This document shows, in pieces, positions 24,454 to 32,921 of a stretch of DNA of 51,726 bases. Source of the stretch: DAOUTY01 sp964453665 (GTDB lineage: Bacteria; Chloroflexota; Dehalococcoidia; SZUA-161); the NCBI GenBank assembly GCA_964453665.1, contig CAYVQT010000017.1:1-51726 (forward strand). The letters run 5' to 3'. The stretch's first letter is position 1; each line of letters opens with the position of its first letter. The position numbers and the translations under genes are program-made. Below the pieces are notes generated by a model. That model did not search any database and was not told where the DNA came from. It worked only from the letters and a program-made list of their open reading frames with translations.

Positions 24454-26253
24454 ATGACTGCACTGAGAACGAATTATTGTGGAGAGTTGCGCAAGGAGCA
24501 CGTCGGTCAGGAGGTGACCATCGCCGGGTGGGTCAACCGCCGGCGCGACCACGGGGGGTTGATATTCATTGACCTGCGCGATCGAGAGGGAATAGTACAG
24601 ACGGTATTCAACCCCGAACTGTCGGCTACAAGCCACTCGATCGCCAACGAGCTGCGAAATGAATATGTGGTTCAAGTGAAGGGCAGGGTCTCGCTCCGAC
24701 CTGCGGGTACGGAGAACAGAAACCTGCCAACGGGCGATGTTGAGCTTATTGCCGATGATGTGGAGATACTCAATAGGGCGAAGACACCGCCGTTTTACAT
24801 AAATGAGGAAATTGAGATAGAGGAAACGCTTCGTCTCAAGTATCGCTACCTTGATCTGAGGCGAGAGCGGATGCAACGTAATATTGTCCTGCGTCACCGC
24901 GTCGTCAAGTTCATCCGTGACTTCCTCGATACCAAAGGGTTCATCGAAATCGAGACGCCTGTCCTGATTAAAAGCACGCCGGAGGGAGCAAGAGACTATC
25001 TTGTGCCCAGTCGAACTCACGCTGGCAAGTTCTATGCTTTGCCCCAGTCGCCACAGCAGTTGAAGCAGCTACTTATGGTGGCTGGATATGACAAGTACTT
25101 CCAGATAGCTCGCTGTTTCCGTGATGAAGACCCCAGGGCTGACCGCCAGCCGGAGTTCACCCAGCTCGACCTTGAGATGAGCTTTGTGGATGAGGACGAT
25201 ATACTCAATCTGATGGAGGAGCTTTTCACCTCGCTCGTAGAGACCATAGTACCTGATATGAAGATAATCAAGCCGTTCCCCAGACTTACTTACGCTGAGG
25301 TTATGGAGAGATACGGGAGTGATAAGCCGGACTTGAGGTTCGGGCTGGAACTCGCTGACCTTTCGGATATTTTCTCCTCTACTGAGTTCTCTGTCTTTCG
25401 TTCGGTCCTTGGCGAGGGAGGCAGGATTAGGGGATTTGCTGCTCCGGACTGTGCCAGCTACTCACGCAGCCAGCTGGCGGAGTTGACCGAGTTCGTTCGC
25501 AGCCGTGGGGCTAAAGGACTGGTCACCATGTCGCTCGAAGGAGAGCCCGGGGAGGCGCTCACTGACCTGGTCCAGGAAAACGTTCGCTCCGTTGTAGCTA
25601 AGTTCCTGACTGCGGGTCAGATAGCAGAGATCGCCAGCCGCCTGGGGGCTAAAATGGGAGACCTTTTACTTATAGTCGCAGACAAGACAAAGATAGTTGA
25701 TGCTGTACTGAGCAGCTTGCGCTCGGAGATAGCACAGCGTCTTGGCCTGATCGACCCCAACCTTCTGGCCTTTGCTTTTGTGCAGGACTATCCTTTGTTT
25801 GAACTGAACGATGAGGGGCAGTGGGAGACGATGCACCATCCTTTCACTGCACCCAGGAGTGAAGATGTAGAGCTGCTCGATACCGATCCAGGAAGGATAG
25901 GGGCCAGACACTACGATTTTGTATGCAACGGCTCAGAGATCTCCAGCGGCTCGATCAGGATACATGACCGCGAGATCCAGGAAAAGGTGTTTGAGATTCT
26001 GGGATATAGCAGGGATGAGACCCGGGAGAGGTTCGGGCATCTCCTGGAGGCCCTGGAGTGCGGTGCCCCTCCGCACGGGGGTATTGCCCCTGGAATCGAC
26101 CGCTTTGTAATGATCCTGGCCGGAGAAGAGAACATCCGCGAGGTCATTGCCTTCCCCAAAACTCAAAGTGCTGTGGACCTCATGTTAGATTCACCTTCTC
26201 CGGTTTCCCCTGAGCAGCTTCGGGAATTGCACCTCAAGCTCAGCGAGGATTGA
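24454..26253 (+). CDS. aspS: Aspartyl-tRNA synthetase, bacterial type
   Basis: A 599-residue class II synthetase with the full bacterial layout: an N-terminal OB-fold anticodon-binding domain, the catalytic core with ALPQSPQQLKQLLM, motif 2 RCFRDEDPRADRQPEFTQLD, a GAD insertion (about 280-420), and motif 3 GIAPGIDRFVMILAGE. It charges tRNA-Asp in the cytoplasm. In the OB domain it reads RRRDHGG; a His here is typical of non-discriminating enzymes that also charge tRNA-Asn for later amidation by GatCAB, whereas E. coli has Leu. That suggests, but does not prove, relaxed specificity. Confidence 0.97.
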   Translation: MTALRTNYCGELRKEHVGQEVTIAGWVNRRRDHGGLIFIDLRDREGIVQTVFNPELSATSHSIANELRNEYVVQVKGRVSLRPAGTENRNLPTGDVELIADDVEILNRAKTPPFYINEEIEIEETLRLKYRYLDLRRERMQRNIVLRHRVVKFIRDFLDTKGFIEIETPVLIKSTPEGARDYLVPSRTHAGKFYALPQSPQQLKQLLMVAGYDKYFQIARCFRDEDPRADRQPEFTQLDLEMSFVDEDDILNLMEELFTSLVETIVPDMKIIKPFPRLTYAEVMERYGSDKPDLRFGLELADLSDIFSSTEFSVFRSVLGEGGRIRGFAAPDCASYSRSQLAELTEFVRSRGAKGLVTMSLEGEPGEALTDLVQENVRSVVAKFLTAGQIAEIASRLGAKMGDLLLIVADKTKIVDAVLSSLRSEIAQRLGLIDPNLLAFAFVQDYPLFELNDEGQWETMHHPFTAPRSEDVELLDTDPGRIGARHYDFVCNGSEISSGSIRIHDREIQEKVFEILGYSRDETRERFGHLLEALECGAPPHGGIAPGIDRFVMILAGEENIREVIAFPKTQSAVDLMLDSPSPVSPEQLRELHLKLSED

Positions 26254-26308
26254 TTCGCGCTTAGGCCGGGATGCATCGTAAATTGTTCACTACAATGACG
26301 CTTAATGA

Positions 26309-26314
26309 TATAAT
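26309..26314 (+). promoter_or_regulatory. -10 element TATAAT before tig
   Basis: A perfect TATAAT ends 9 nt before ATG 26324, so the untranslated leader would be only a few bases. GAGGGTGAT lies in those 9 bases and may act as a ribosome site only if transcription begins further upstream. No strong -35 is seen at 16-18 bp. Confidence 0.45.
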
Positions 26315-26323
26315 GAGGGTGAT

Positions 26324-27670
26324 ATGAAGGTTACAGCGGACAAGATCGAGGGAAGTCAGGTGGTCCTCAATATAGAGGTTGATGCGGAGGAGATGGAAAA
26401 TGCCATCAAGAAGGCTTATCGCCGCCTGGGGGCTAAAACGACCGTCCCGGGTTTTCGCAAGGGCAAGGCTCCTCAGGATATGCTCGAGCGGTATTTTGGC
26501 AGGGAGGCCCTGGTAGAAGACGCTGCCGAGCATCTTCTGCCGGAGGTTTACGATCAGGCGATTCAAGAGCAGGGGGTGGATGCTATCGCCCAGCCCCAGA
26601 TAGATGTTCTCCAGATCGACCCGTTGTCGTTTAAGGCCACTGTTCCGGTAAAGTCCACTATTGAGCTGGATGACTATCACCAGATAAAGTATGAGAGGGA
26701 GGCGGTGACGGTGACTGAGGAGGAGGAAGCAGAGGCACTGGAGAGTATTCGCTATATGCAGGCGCCGTGGGAGCCCGTAGAACGGCAGGCGAGTTTTGGT
26801 GATCTGCTGGCCATTGATGTGGAGGGCACGGTGGATGGTAAGGCTATTATCGAGGAAAAAGAGGGGTGGTATCAATTATCGCCCGATTTACCCAATGCCG
26901 TGCCTGGCTTTGCCGAGCAGATTGAAGGGGCAGAGAAGGGTGAGGAGCGAGTGTTTACTCTGACATTGCCTGAGGGACAAGGGGAGTACGGGGGAAAGGA
27001 ATGCAATTTCAAAGTCCTGGTCAATGAGATCAAGGAAAAGAAGCTGGCCGAGTTGGACGACGATTTCGCGAAAAGCCTGGGTCAGGGTTTGGAGACATTG
27101 GACTTACTCAAGGAGAAAATTGCCGCTGATCTTAAGTTGAGGAAAGAGACAGAATCCAAGAATAACCTTGAGGAGAAAGCGATCAAAGCTCTGGTTGATC
27201 TCGCTCATGCCGACTTTCCCGATATAATGGTGCAAGATGAGATCGATCACCTTATCTCAGAGCGGGAAAGATACTTTGGAGACAGACAGGGTCTTGAAAA
27301 CTATCTAGACAGTCTTAAAAAAACTAAGGAAGAGTTCAGGGACGAACTCAGGCCAGTGGCCGAGCGAATCGTTCTTCGTTCTCTGGTCTTGCAGAAATTT
27401 GCTGAACTGGAGGGGGTCGAGGTTAGTGATGCTGATATTGATGCTGAGATGGAGCATATTATGCAGCATACGTCTGATGAAGGCATACAGCAGCTTTTCA
27501 AGTCCCCATCAGCGCGGGAGTCTTTAAGACGGAATCTTTTTATTCGAAAGGCAATTGATCGCTTGGTACAGATAGCTACCGGGGAGGAAACGCCTTCACC
27601 TTCAGAGGACGAATCTATAGTATTGCCAGTAAAAGAAGAGGGGGACGAAAATGAAGATGCAACCGAGTAA
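26324..27670 (+). CDS. tig: Trigger factor, ribosome-associated chaperone and prolyl isomerase
   Basis: A 448-residue protein with the three trigger-factor parts. The N-terminal ribosome-binding domain carries GFRKGKAPQDMLERYFG (the family signature is GFRxGKxP), the FKBP-type PPIase domain spans about 150-245 (FGDLLAIDVEGTVDGK), and a long helical C-terminal chaperone domain follows. It binds nascent chains at the ribosome exit tunnel. The C-terminus ends in an acidic Glu/Asp-rich tail (DESIVLPVKEEGDENEDATE), stronger than usual. Its last 20 bases overlap clpP, suggesting co-translation, the same tig-clpP order seen in many bacteria; clpX does not follow. Confidence 0.95.
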   Translation: MKVTADKIEGSQVVLNIEVDAEEMENAIKKAYRRLGAKTTVPGFRKGKAPQDMLERYFGREALVEDAAEHLLPEVYDQAIQEQGVDAIAQPQIDVLQIDPLSFKATVPVKSTIELDDYHQIKYEREAVTVTEEEEAEALESIRYMQAPWEPVERQASFGDLLAIDVEGTVDGKAIIEEKEGWYQLSPDLPNAVPGFAEQIEGAEKGEERVFTLTLPEGQGEYGGKECNFKVLVNEIKEKKLAELDDDFAKSLGQGLETLDLLKEKIAADLKLRKETESKNNLEEKAIKALVDLAHADFPDIMVQDEIDHLISERERYFGDRQGLENYLDSLKKTKEEFRDELRPVAERIVLRSLVLQKFAELEGVEVSDADIDAEMEHIMQHTSDEGIQQLFKSPSARESLRRNLFIRKAIDRLVQIATGEETPSPSEDESIVLPVKEEGDENEDATE

Positions 27671-28334
27671 CGTGATTCCTTTCGTAATCGAAAGCAGTGC
27701 CCGTGGGGAGCGTACATTCGACATATATTCGCTGCTCCTAAAGGAGCGCATTGTCTTTTTAGGTTATCCGATTACGGACCAGATAGCCAACGTTATAATA
27801 GCCCAGCTTCTCTACCTGGAGCGTGAGGACCCGGACAAGGACATCAGCCTCTATATCCACTGTCCCGGGGGCGTTATCAACTCCGGGCTTGCGATATACG
27901 ATACCATACAGCTTATACGCTGCGACGTGTCTACCATCTGCGTTGGTCTGGCGGCGAGCATGGGTACTATTCTGTTAGCTGCTGGTGCTAAAGGAAAACG
28001 TTACGCTCTGCCCAATGCCACGGTTCACATGCACCAGCCTATGGGGGGTGCCCAGGGACAGGCAGCGGATATCGAGATCGCCGCTCGGGAGATCCTGCGC
28101 TTGCAGGATGTAATCCGCTCTATACTGGTGAAGCATACGGGCCAGACTCTGGAGAAGATAATTCATGACACCGACCGTGACTTCTACATGAACTCTGAGT
28201 CAGCCGTGGAGTACGGGGTTATCGATGAGATATTAAGGGGGGCTGCGGTTGAAAAGAAGCCAGTCGAAGGGAAAGGGGCTGCGGTAGAAGAGAAACCAGC
28301 TGAAGAGAAAGGGGCTGAGGAGAAGGCTGCCTAG
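27651..28334 (+). CDS. clpP: ATP-dependent Clp protease proteolytic subunit
   Basis: A 227-residue serine protease. The catalytic triad is visible: Ser103 in GLAASMGTILL, His128 in VHMHQPMGG, and Asp173 in HDTDRDFYM. It forms a tetradecameric chamber with an AAA+ unfoldase such as ClpX or ClpC, not encoded here. Start ATG 27651 has GAGGGGG upstream inside the end of tig. Beyond the normal end of the fold (about residue 195) it has an extra Lys/Glu/Ala-rich tail of about 30 residues made of imperfect 12-residue repeats, unusual for ClpP. Confidence 0.95.
   Translation: MKMQPSNVIPFVIESSARGERTFDIYSLLLKERIVFLGYPITDQIANVIIAQLLYLEREDPDKDISLYIHCPGGVINSGLAIYDTIQLIRCDVSTICVGLAASMGTILLAAGAKGKRYALPNATVHMHQPMGGAQGQAADIEIAAREILRLQDVIRSILVKHTGQTLEKIIHDTDRDFYMNSESAVEYGVIDEILRGAAVEKKPVEGKGAAVEEKPAEEKGAEEKAA
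28240..28334 (+). repeat. 36-bp tandem repeat encoding the ClpP tail
   Basis: Unit 1 (28240-28275) and unit 2 (28276-28311) are each 36 bp and differ at only a few positions; a partial third unit (28312-28334) follows up to the stop. They encode GAAVEKKPVEGK, GAAVEEKPAEEK and GAEEKAA. Because the unit length is a multiple of three, expansion or contraction keeps the frame. Confidence 0.75.
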
Positions 28335-28445
28335 GTCGGACTAATCTTATTAAAACCGATCGCGGGTCCCGGCTTCTATTCTAATAACAGCTTTTAATCC
28401 TTTTCCCGGGTGGAACGGAGTGTCGGCTTCACGCGAATGCTCCTG

Positions 28446-29258
28446 TTAATCCCTTTGTACGTAAGGCTTTACTATTGCATTGATTTCTTCAGTTAAGGAA
28501 TAGCCTTTAACCATCCGTCCACTGCTGTCGACCACTTTTCCATCTTCTATCCGAACCATCCCTTCGCTGAATGCCTTGATAGTGGCAACGATGAGCGGCA
28601 GCTCTCTTTTTACCCCTTCACTTCGGATTAATCTAAATAGAGGGTTATCATCTCCCTGTCGGGCTATCAATTCATTTGTGGGTAACCCCTTTATCTCCTC
28701 CCAATGCCTATCGAAGGGTTCGCCCCTGATGGGAAATGTGCAATAGGTCACTGGAGGTCCCTTGTCCAGCTCGGGGATAACCAGATGCATCATCACTCCT
28801 GTCTCGGATGCCTCGCGTTCTATCAGCTTCCAAATCACCTCTCGCCAGGTGCCTTGCGGGCCACCGGGAGCGGCCGGGTGGAGGTTTATCATGTCGTAGC
28901 GCTGGCACATCTCTTCTCCGACGATGAGCATATAGCCGGCGAGAACGCAGACATCAACCTGGAAGAACTTCAGTCGCTCCATCACTTGTCTATCGTATTC
29001 AAGTCTCCAATCTGTAAGAGGGTCGGCTTTCCGCCTGGCCCGGAACTTCCTGGAGGAGAAGCAGACAAGGGGGATGTGGTAAGATTCCACCAGCTTGAGA
29101 AACAGGTCGGTCTCATTTGAATGCCCCGGCTCGCGGTTGCAAAACACAAAAGCTATATCAGCCGTTATCTGGCCTTTATCTATACTTTCCTTCATGGCTG
29201 TCAGCAGGTTACGGGACCCCTCACCTCTTCCTGAGGAAAACCAACCTATTTGATACAT
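28446..29258 (-). CDS. Formyltransferase-family protein (PurN-like fold)
   Basis: A 270-residue protein with the formyltransferase hallmarks: IGWFSSGRGEGSRNLLTAM (phosphate-binding loop as in PurN), MINLHPAAPGGPQGTW with catalytic Asn125 and His127, and MMHLVIPELDKGPPVTY with Asp165. True PurN is about 200 residues; this one has an insertion (about 70-95) and a C-terminal extension, and the HPS loop differs (HPAAPGG). It may formylate another amine, or produce glycinamide formylation in an unusual form; no purine gene is adjacent. It is the last gene of a seven-gene minus-strand run, 5 bp after the PHP gene. Confidence 0.75.
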   Translation of the reverse strand: MYQIGWFSSGRGEGSRNLLTAMKESIDKGQITADIAFVFCNREPGHSNETDLFLKLVESYHIPLVCFSSRKFRARRKADPLTDWRLEYDRQVMERLKFFQVDVCVLAGYMLIVGEEMCQRYDMINLHPAAPGGPQGTWREVIWKLIEREASETGVMMHLVIPELDKGPPVTYCTFPIRGEPFDRHWEEIKGLPTNELIARQGDDNPLFRLIRSEGVKRELPLIVATIKAFSEGMVRIEDGKVVDSSGRMVKGYSLTEEINAIVKPYVQRD

Positions 29259-29263
29259 TGCAG

Positions 29264-29920
29264 CTAGCTCCTCTTGAATCGCTTGATCAGTCTGTTCCTG
29301 ATATTGTAGAGCTGAGTCCAGGCGCTGGTTTTACTCGTGAAAATTTTGCCTTTAACAATGGCCTGTCGAAACTGCTCGGCATCGTTGAATTCAGGAAGTT
29401 CGATAAAGGACCTGCCGATTTCCCCTATGACATGGGCATCGCTACCGACAGTACACGGCAGTCCGTGGCTTTGAGCAAACTGAAGGGCGCGTGACGAGTC
29501 ACGCTGCAAAAAAGTACGTGAGTTGTAAATCTCGATGAGATCGACGTCGGGTATTATCCTCTCCAGCGCATCGCGGCGCAGTCGGGAATGAGGACGGAAT
29601 CGATCAAAGGGATGAGGTATGCATACCAGTCCGCCCTGTGCTTTGATTCGGGCTACGGTTTCCTCGGGGGGCAGGTGGGGGGGGATCTCTTCAGTGAGAA
29701 AAAGCCCGATGATCTCCCCGCACGTGGTCAACACCTCCTCGCCGACTATGATCTTGAAAGGAGCGATACGATTCATCTCAAGCGCTCCGGATATGGTGTC
29801 ATGGTCGGTTATTGCCAGACAGTTTATCCCGGTATCAAGGCAATATTGGACAATCTTCTCTAGAGAGGATGTTGAGTCTTTGGAATAGCAGGTGTGCACA
29901 TGGAGGTCGGCTTTCAACAA
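29264..29920 (-). CDS. PHP-domain metal-dependent phosphoesterase
   Basis: A 218-residue protein of the PHP superfamily (as in YciV/TrpH-like RNase AM and polymerase PHP domains). The metal-binding motifs are in order: DLHVHTCYS (His7, His9), AITDHDTISG, GEEVLTTCGEIIGLFLT, CIPHPFDRFR and VGSDAHVIGEIG. It should hydrolyse a phosphoester, possibly 3',5'-nucleoside bisphosphates or short RNA; the family is broad. Start is TTG 29920 with AGGTGA upstream, and a second TTG follows directly. It lies 18 bp after efp in the topA run. Confidence 0.85.
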   Translation of the reverse strand: MLKADLHVHTCYSKDSTSSLEKIVQYCLDTGINCLAITDHDTISGALEMNRIAPFKIIVGEEVLTTCGEIIGLFLTEEIPPHLPPEETVARIKAQGGLVCIPHPFDRFRPHSRLRRDALERIIPDVDLIEIYNSRTFLQRDSSRALQFAQSHGLPCTVGSDAHVIGEIGRSFIELPEFNDAEQFRQAIVKGKIFTSKTSAWTQLYNIRNRLIKRFKRS

Positions 29921-29938
29921 CTTGATTCACCTGGAGGC

Positions 29939-30496
29939 TTATGCTCTTTCCACATAGCTAGCGTCACGGGTGTCGACACGGACTGTGTCCCCGGTGTTGA
30001 TAAAGAAGGGTACCTGGACGGTAACGCCGGTCTCTAAGACAGCCGGCTTTGTTCCTGCCTGCGAAGTGTCCCCCTTATAGCTGGGGCCGGTCTCGGTGAC
30101 CCGGAGGTCCACGGTGATCGGTAGCTCTATACCGACCGCTTCATCACCGTAGCGCGATATTGTGAGTGTCATTCCATCCTTGAGATAGTTGAGGGCATCC
30201 CCCAGTTGCTCTGAGGTCAGCGGCGTCTGTTCAAAGGTCTCTGTGTCCATAAAATAGTACAGGTCGCCGTCTTGGTAAAGGTACTGGGCATCACGCTCGT
30301 CCAGGCGCACGCGCTTGAATTTATCACTCGCGGGGAAGGTGCGTTCAGTAATGTGCCCCGCGCGAATGTCTCGCAGCTTGAGTCGTACCTGTGCGCTGCC
30401 ACGGGCTATCTTGATATGCTGGTAGTCAAGGATATTATACAGCTGGCCATCAAGCTCGATGGTTATTCCTTTTCTCGCTTCGCTAGCGCTGATCAT
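29939..30496 (-). CDS. efp: Elongation factor P
   Basis: A 185-residue EF-P of normal length with all three beta domains: the KOW-like N-domain (SASEARKGITIELDGQLY), the OB domain with FMDTETFEQTPL, and the C-terminal KPAVLETGVTVQVPFFINTG. It relieves ribosome stalling at polyproline. The residue that contacts the CCA end is Arg32 (KIARGSAQ), where E. coli has the lysylated Lys34. Arg at this site occurs in EarP-type (rhamnosylated) EF-P but also in unmodified EF-P such as that of Thermus. The start is well supported by GGAGGT. It follows the M24 peptidase gene by 4 bp. Confidence 0.96.
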   Translation of the reverse strand: MISASEARKGITIELDGQLYNILDYQHIKIARGSAQVRLKLRDIRAGHITERTFPASDKFKRVRLDERDAQYLYQDGDLYYFMDTETFEQTPLTSEQLGDALNYLKDGMTLTISRYGDEAVGIELPITVDLRVTETGPSYKGDTSQAGTKPAVLETGVTVQVPFFINTGDTVRVDTRDASYVERA

Positions 30497-30500
30497 CGTA

Positions 30501-31574
30501 TTACCTCCGTGCCTTTTTCGCCCTGGTCAGCGGCCGTGCCCTGCCTTCTTCCAGCACTACTGTGTCTTCTATCCTGATACCACCCCAGCCCGGAATGTAG
30601 ATACCCGGCTCAATGGTGAATACCATGCTATTGGCCAGAACGTTCGGGGAGTCGGGACCAAGGCGAGGCTCCTCGTGAGCGGCTAGACCCACGCCGTGTC
30701 CCAGCCCGTGACCGAATTTATCCTCGTATCCTGCCTGGGCGATAACTGTGCGGGCGAGTCGGTCAACCTGGTCACCGTTCATACCTACCTGCAATGCTGA
30801 CATCGCAGTAAGCTGCGCCCCCAAAACTATATCATAAATCCGACGGTAGGTGTTATCTCCATCCCCAAGGCAAATGGTGCGAGTAATATCGCTGGAGTAC
30901 CCGCCGATCTTTGCGCCGAGGTCGATTACCACTGGCTCGTCAGTACGAATAGCCCTGTCAGTTGGTTTGGCATGGGGCAGTGCTGCGTTCGGGCCTGAAG
31001 CCACGATAATGTCGAAGGGGAGAGGCTCGCTGCCGTTGCGGCGCATGAAGTTCTCCAGTTCCCAGGCCAGTTCTATCTCTGAAATACCCTGCTGAACTCC
31101 AGGTAAAACCTCTTCAAGGGCGGCATCCGACAGCGCCGCCGCCTTCTCAAGATATTCCAGTTCTGACTGGTCCTTTATCGCACGCAGCGACTCCACCAGA
31201 CCCTCTGTGGAAACGAGATTGATCTCTCTGCCGGTCTTGCCTGTGGCTGCAGTCAGCTCCTTGTAGGTGAGGAAGGAAATGTCTCTGCCTTCGAAGCCAA
31301 GCTTCTGGATGTTCAAACCTGATAGCAGCGAAGAGAGCCATTTCGATGGCGCCCCCTGGATTCGGACTATCTCGAAAGCCGGTGCTTCGGATTGTGCCTG
31401 CTCAACGTAACGAAAATCGGTAGCCAGGATGGCGCTATCCTGCGAGATGAGTAGAAACCCTGCTGAGCCGGTGAAGCCGGATAGGTAACGGCGGTTCTCT
31501 CCTTGAGAGACGAGAATAGCGTCAATACCACTGTGGTGGAGTTGGTTCCTGAGTCCCTCGAGCCGTGCGGCCAT
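30501..31574 (-). CDS. M24-family aminopeptidase (Xaa-Pro peptidase)
   Basis: A 357-residue creatinase/pita-bread-fold peptidase with an N-terminal creatinase domain (RRYLSGFTGSAGFLLISQDS) and the dinuclear metal site: Asp in VVIDLGAKIGG, Asp in SSDITRT, His in GLGHGVGLAAHE, Glu in FTIEPGIYIPG and Glu in GIRIEDTVVL. It removes N-terminal residues before proline or cleaves Xaa-Pro dipeptides in the cytoplasm. The pairing with efp, a factor for proline-rich translation, is a common gene order. ATG 31574 is 7 bp from the aroQ stop. Confidence 0.92.
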   Translation of the reverse strand: MAARLEGLRNQLHHSGIDAILVSQGENRRYLSGFTGSAGFLLISQDSAILATDFRYVEQAQSEAPAFEIVRIQGAPSKWLSSLLSGLNIQKLGFEGRDISFLTYKELTAATGKTGREINLVSTEGLVESLRAIKDQSELEYLEKAAALSDAALEEVLPGVQQGISEIELAWELENFMRRNGSEPLPFDIIVASGPNAALPHAKPTDRAIRTDEPVVIDLGAKIGGYSSDITRTICLGDGDNTYRRIYDIVLGAQLTAMSALQVGMNGDQVDRLARTVIAQAGYEDKFGHGLGHGVGLAAHEEPRLGPDSPNVLANSMVFTIEPGIYIPGWGGIRIEDTVVLEEGRARPLTRAKKARR

Positions 31575-31581
31575 GGGCAGT

Positions 31582-32013
31582 CTATGCCTCCAGCGCCACC
31601 ATAATCTCCAGGGCGGCTATATACCCCCGCCACCCCAGCCCTGTTATTTGACCTCTGGATACAGGTGCAATGACAGACTGCTGTCTGAACTCCTCCCGGG
31701 CATAAACATTAGAGAGATGCACCTCTATTACGGGTAGGGAGGTATCGGCCAGAGCGTCACGCAGGGACAGTCCGTAGTGGGTTAGCGCACCGGGATTGAT
31801 GATAATGCCTGTGGCTTCGGAGAATTTTTCCTGGATGAAATCGACGAGCGCGCCCTCGTGATTGGACTGAAAGGTCTGTACCTCGACCCCCAGCTCATAG
31901 GCCGCTTTATCCAGCAGAGAGTTGATTTCGTCCAGGGTTTTATCTCCATAAAGTGAGACCTGCCGAGAGCCGAGCATGTTCAGGTTCGGACCATGGATGA
32001 CCAAAATCCTCAT
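31582..32013 (-). CDS. aroQ: Type II 3-dehydroquinate dehydratase
   Basis: A 143-residue enzyme of the shikimate pathway. The N-terminal IHGPNLNMLGSRQVSLYGD includes the active-site Tyr; FQSNHEGALVDFIQ, IINPGALTHYGLSLRDAL and EVHLSNVYAREEFR with the catalytic His complete the type II signature. It dehydrates 3-dehydroquinate to 3-dehydroshikimate as a dodecamer in the cytoplasm. Its ATG shares one base with the xerC stop (TAATG), so translation is coupled. The other shikimate genes are not in the window. Confidence 0.95.
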   Translation of the reverse strand: MRILVIHGPNLNMLGSRQVSLYGDKTLDEINSLLDKAAYELGVEVQTFQSNHEGALVDFIQEKFSEATGIIINPGALTHYGLSLRDALADTSLPVIEVHLSNVYAREEFRQQSVIAPVSRGQITGLGWRGYIAALEIMVALEA

Positions 32014-32918
32014 TATTCCCCCTTTTTAACCCCGCTCCTGGGGTGGGCGGCAAGGTAGTTGCGTCGGATCTGGCTCTGCGTTACATGTGTATATACCTGC
32101 GTGCTGGAGAGCCTGGCGTGCCCGAGAAGGTCCTGCACCACCCTGAGATCAGCGCCTCCGTCGAGCAGGTGGGTAGCGAAGGTATGGCGCATTATGTGGG
32201 GAAAGACCCTCATCTCAAGCCCTGCCTGCCGGGCGTATTTCTTGATTATATACTGGATGCGGCGCTCGGCTATCCTTTCACCGAACCGGTTCAAAAAGGC
32301 TGCCTGGGTAGGTGCTTTGCCCTCGAGCTTGATACGGCTATACTTGAAATATAGGCTTAACGCCTCGGCTGCCGGTATACCCATGAGCACCATACGTTCC
32401 TTTGACCCCTTACCCCAGACCCTGACCTGGCGGGAACCGAGGTCGATGTCGTTCAGATCCAGGGCAGCGATCTCGCTTACGCGGAGTCCGGCGGCGTAGA
32501 GTAGTTCCAGTATTGCCCGGTCCCTCAGTCCTTGCGGCGTCGAAGCGTCGGGGGCCTCTATCAGACGTGCCGTCTCTTCGTGGGTGAGAAAGGTCGGGAG
32601 CCTCTTCTCCTTCTTTGGCCCTGACAGAGTTGACAGAGGATCGGCATCCACCAGTTTCTCCCTCCTCAAATACCGGTAGAACGATCTCAGGGCGCTGACC
32701 TTACGGCTGATGCTGGCTCGTGAAGTCCTCTTATCGTGGAGCGATCCCAGGTAAAGGCGCAGGGTGGAGCGGCTGACCTTGTCCGGCGAGGCTACTCTAT
32801 GCTCGCGCAGGAAGTCGAGGAATCCCTGAACGTCGCTGGCATAATTTCTCACCGTATACGGAGAGATGCTCCGCTCCAGTTCGAGGTGTCTGATATACTT
32901 CTTGAGCAGTTCTTCCAC
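32013..32918 (-). CDS. xerC: Tyrosine recombinase XerC/XerD
   Basis: A 301-residue tyrosine recombinase with an N-terminal SAM-like core-binding domain (about 1-85) and the catalytic domain: Arg in AAGLRVSEIA, HIMRHTFATHLL (HxxR), LLGHARLSSTQVYTHV (His and nucleophile Tyr). Length and placement directly after topA (3 bp) match housekeeping XerC/CodV, which resolves chromosome dimers at dif, rather than a mobile-element integrase. XerC and XerD cannot be told apart by eye, so the symbol is tentative. No dif site was recognised in the window. Confidence 0.9.
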   Translation of the reverse strand: MEELLKKYIRHLELERSISPYTVRNYASDVQGFLDFLREHRVASPDKVSRSTLRLYLGSLHDKRTSRASISRKVSALRSFYRYLRREKLVDADPLSTLSGPKKEKRLPTFLTHEETARLIEAPDASTPQGLRDRAILELLYAAGLRVSEIAALDLNDIDLGSRQVRVWGKGSKERMVLMGIPAAEALSLYFKYSRIKLEGKAPTQAAFLNRFGERIAERRIQYIIKKYARQAGLEMRVFPHIMRHTFATHLLDGGADLRVVQDLLGHARLSSTQVYTHVTQSQIRRNYLAAHPRSGVKKGE

Positions 32919-32921
32919 CTT

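Noticed and set aside
32013..32918. Tyrosine recombinase considered as a mobile-element integrase
   Set aside because: Size and position directly after topA, with coupled aroQ, match housekeeping XerC; no attachment-site duplication or phage genes nearby.
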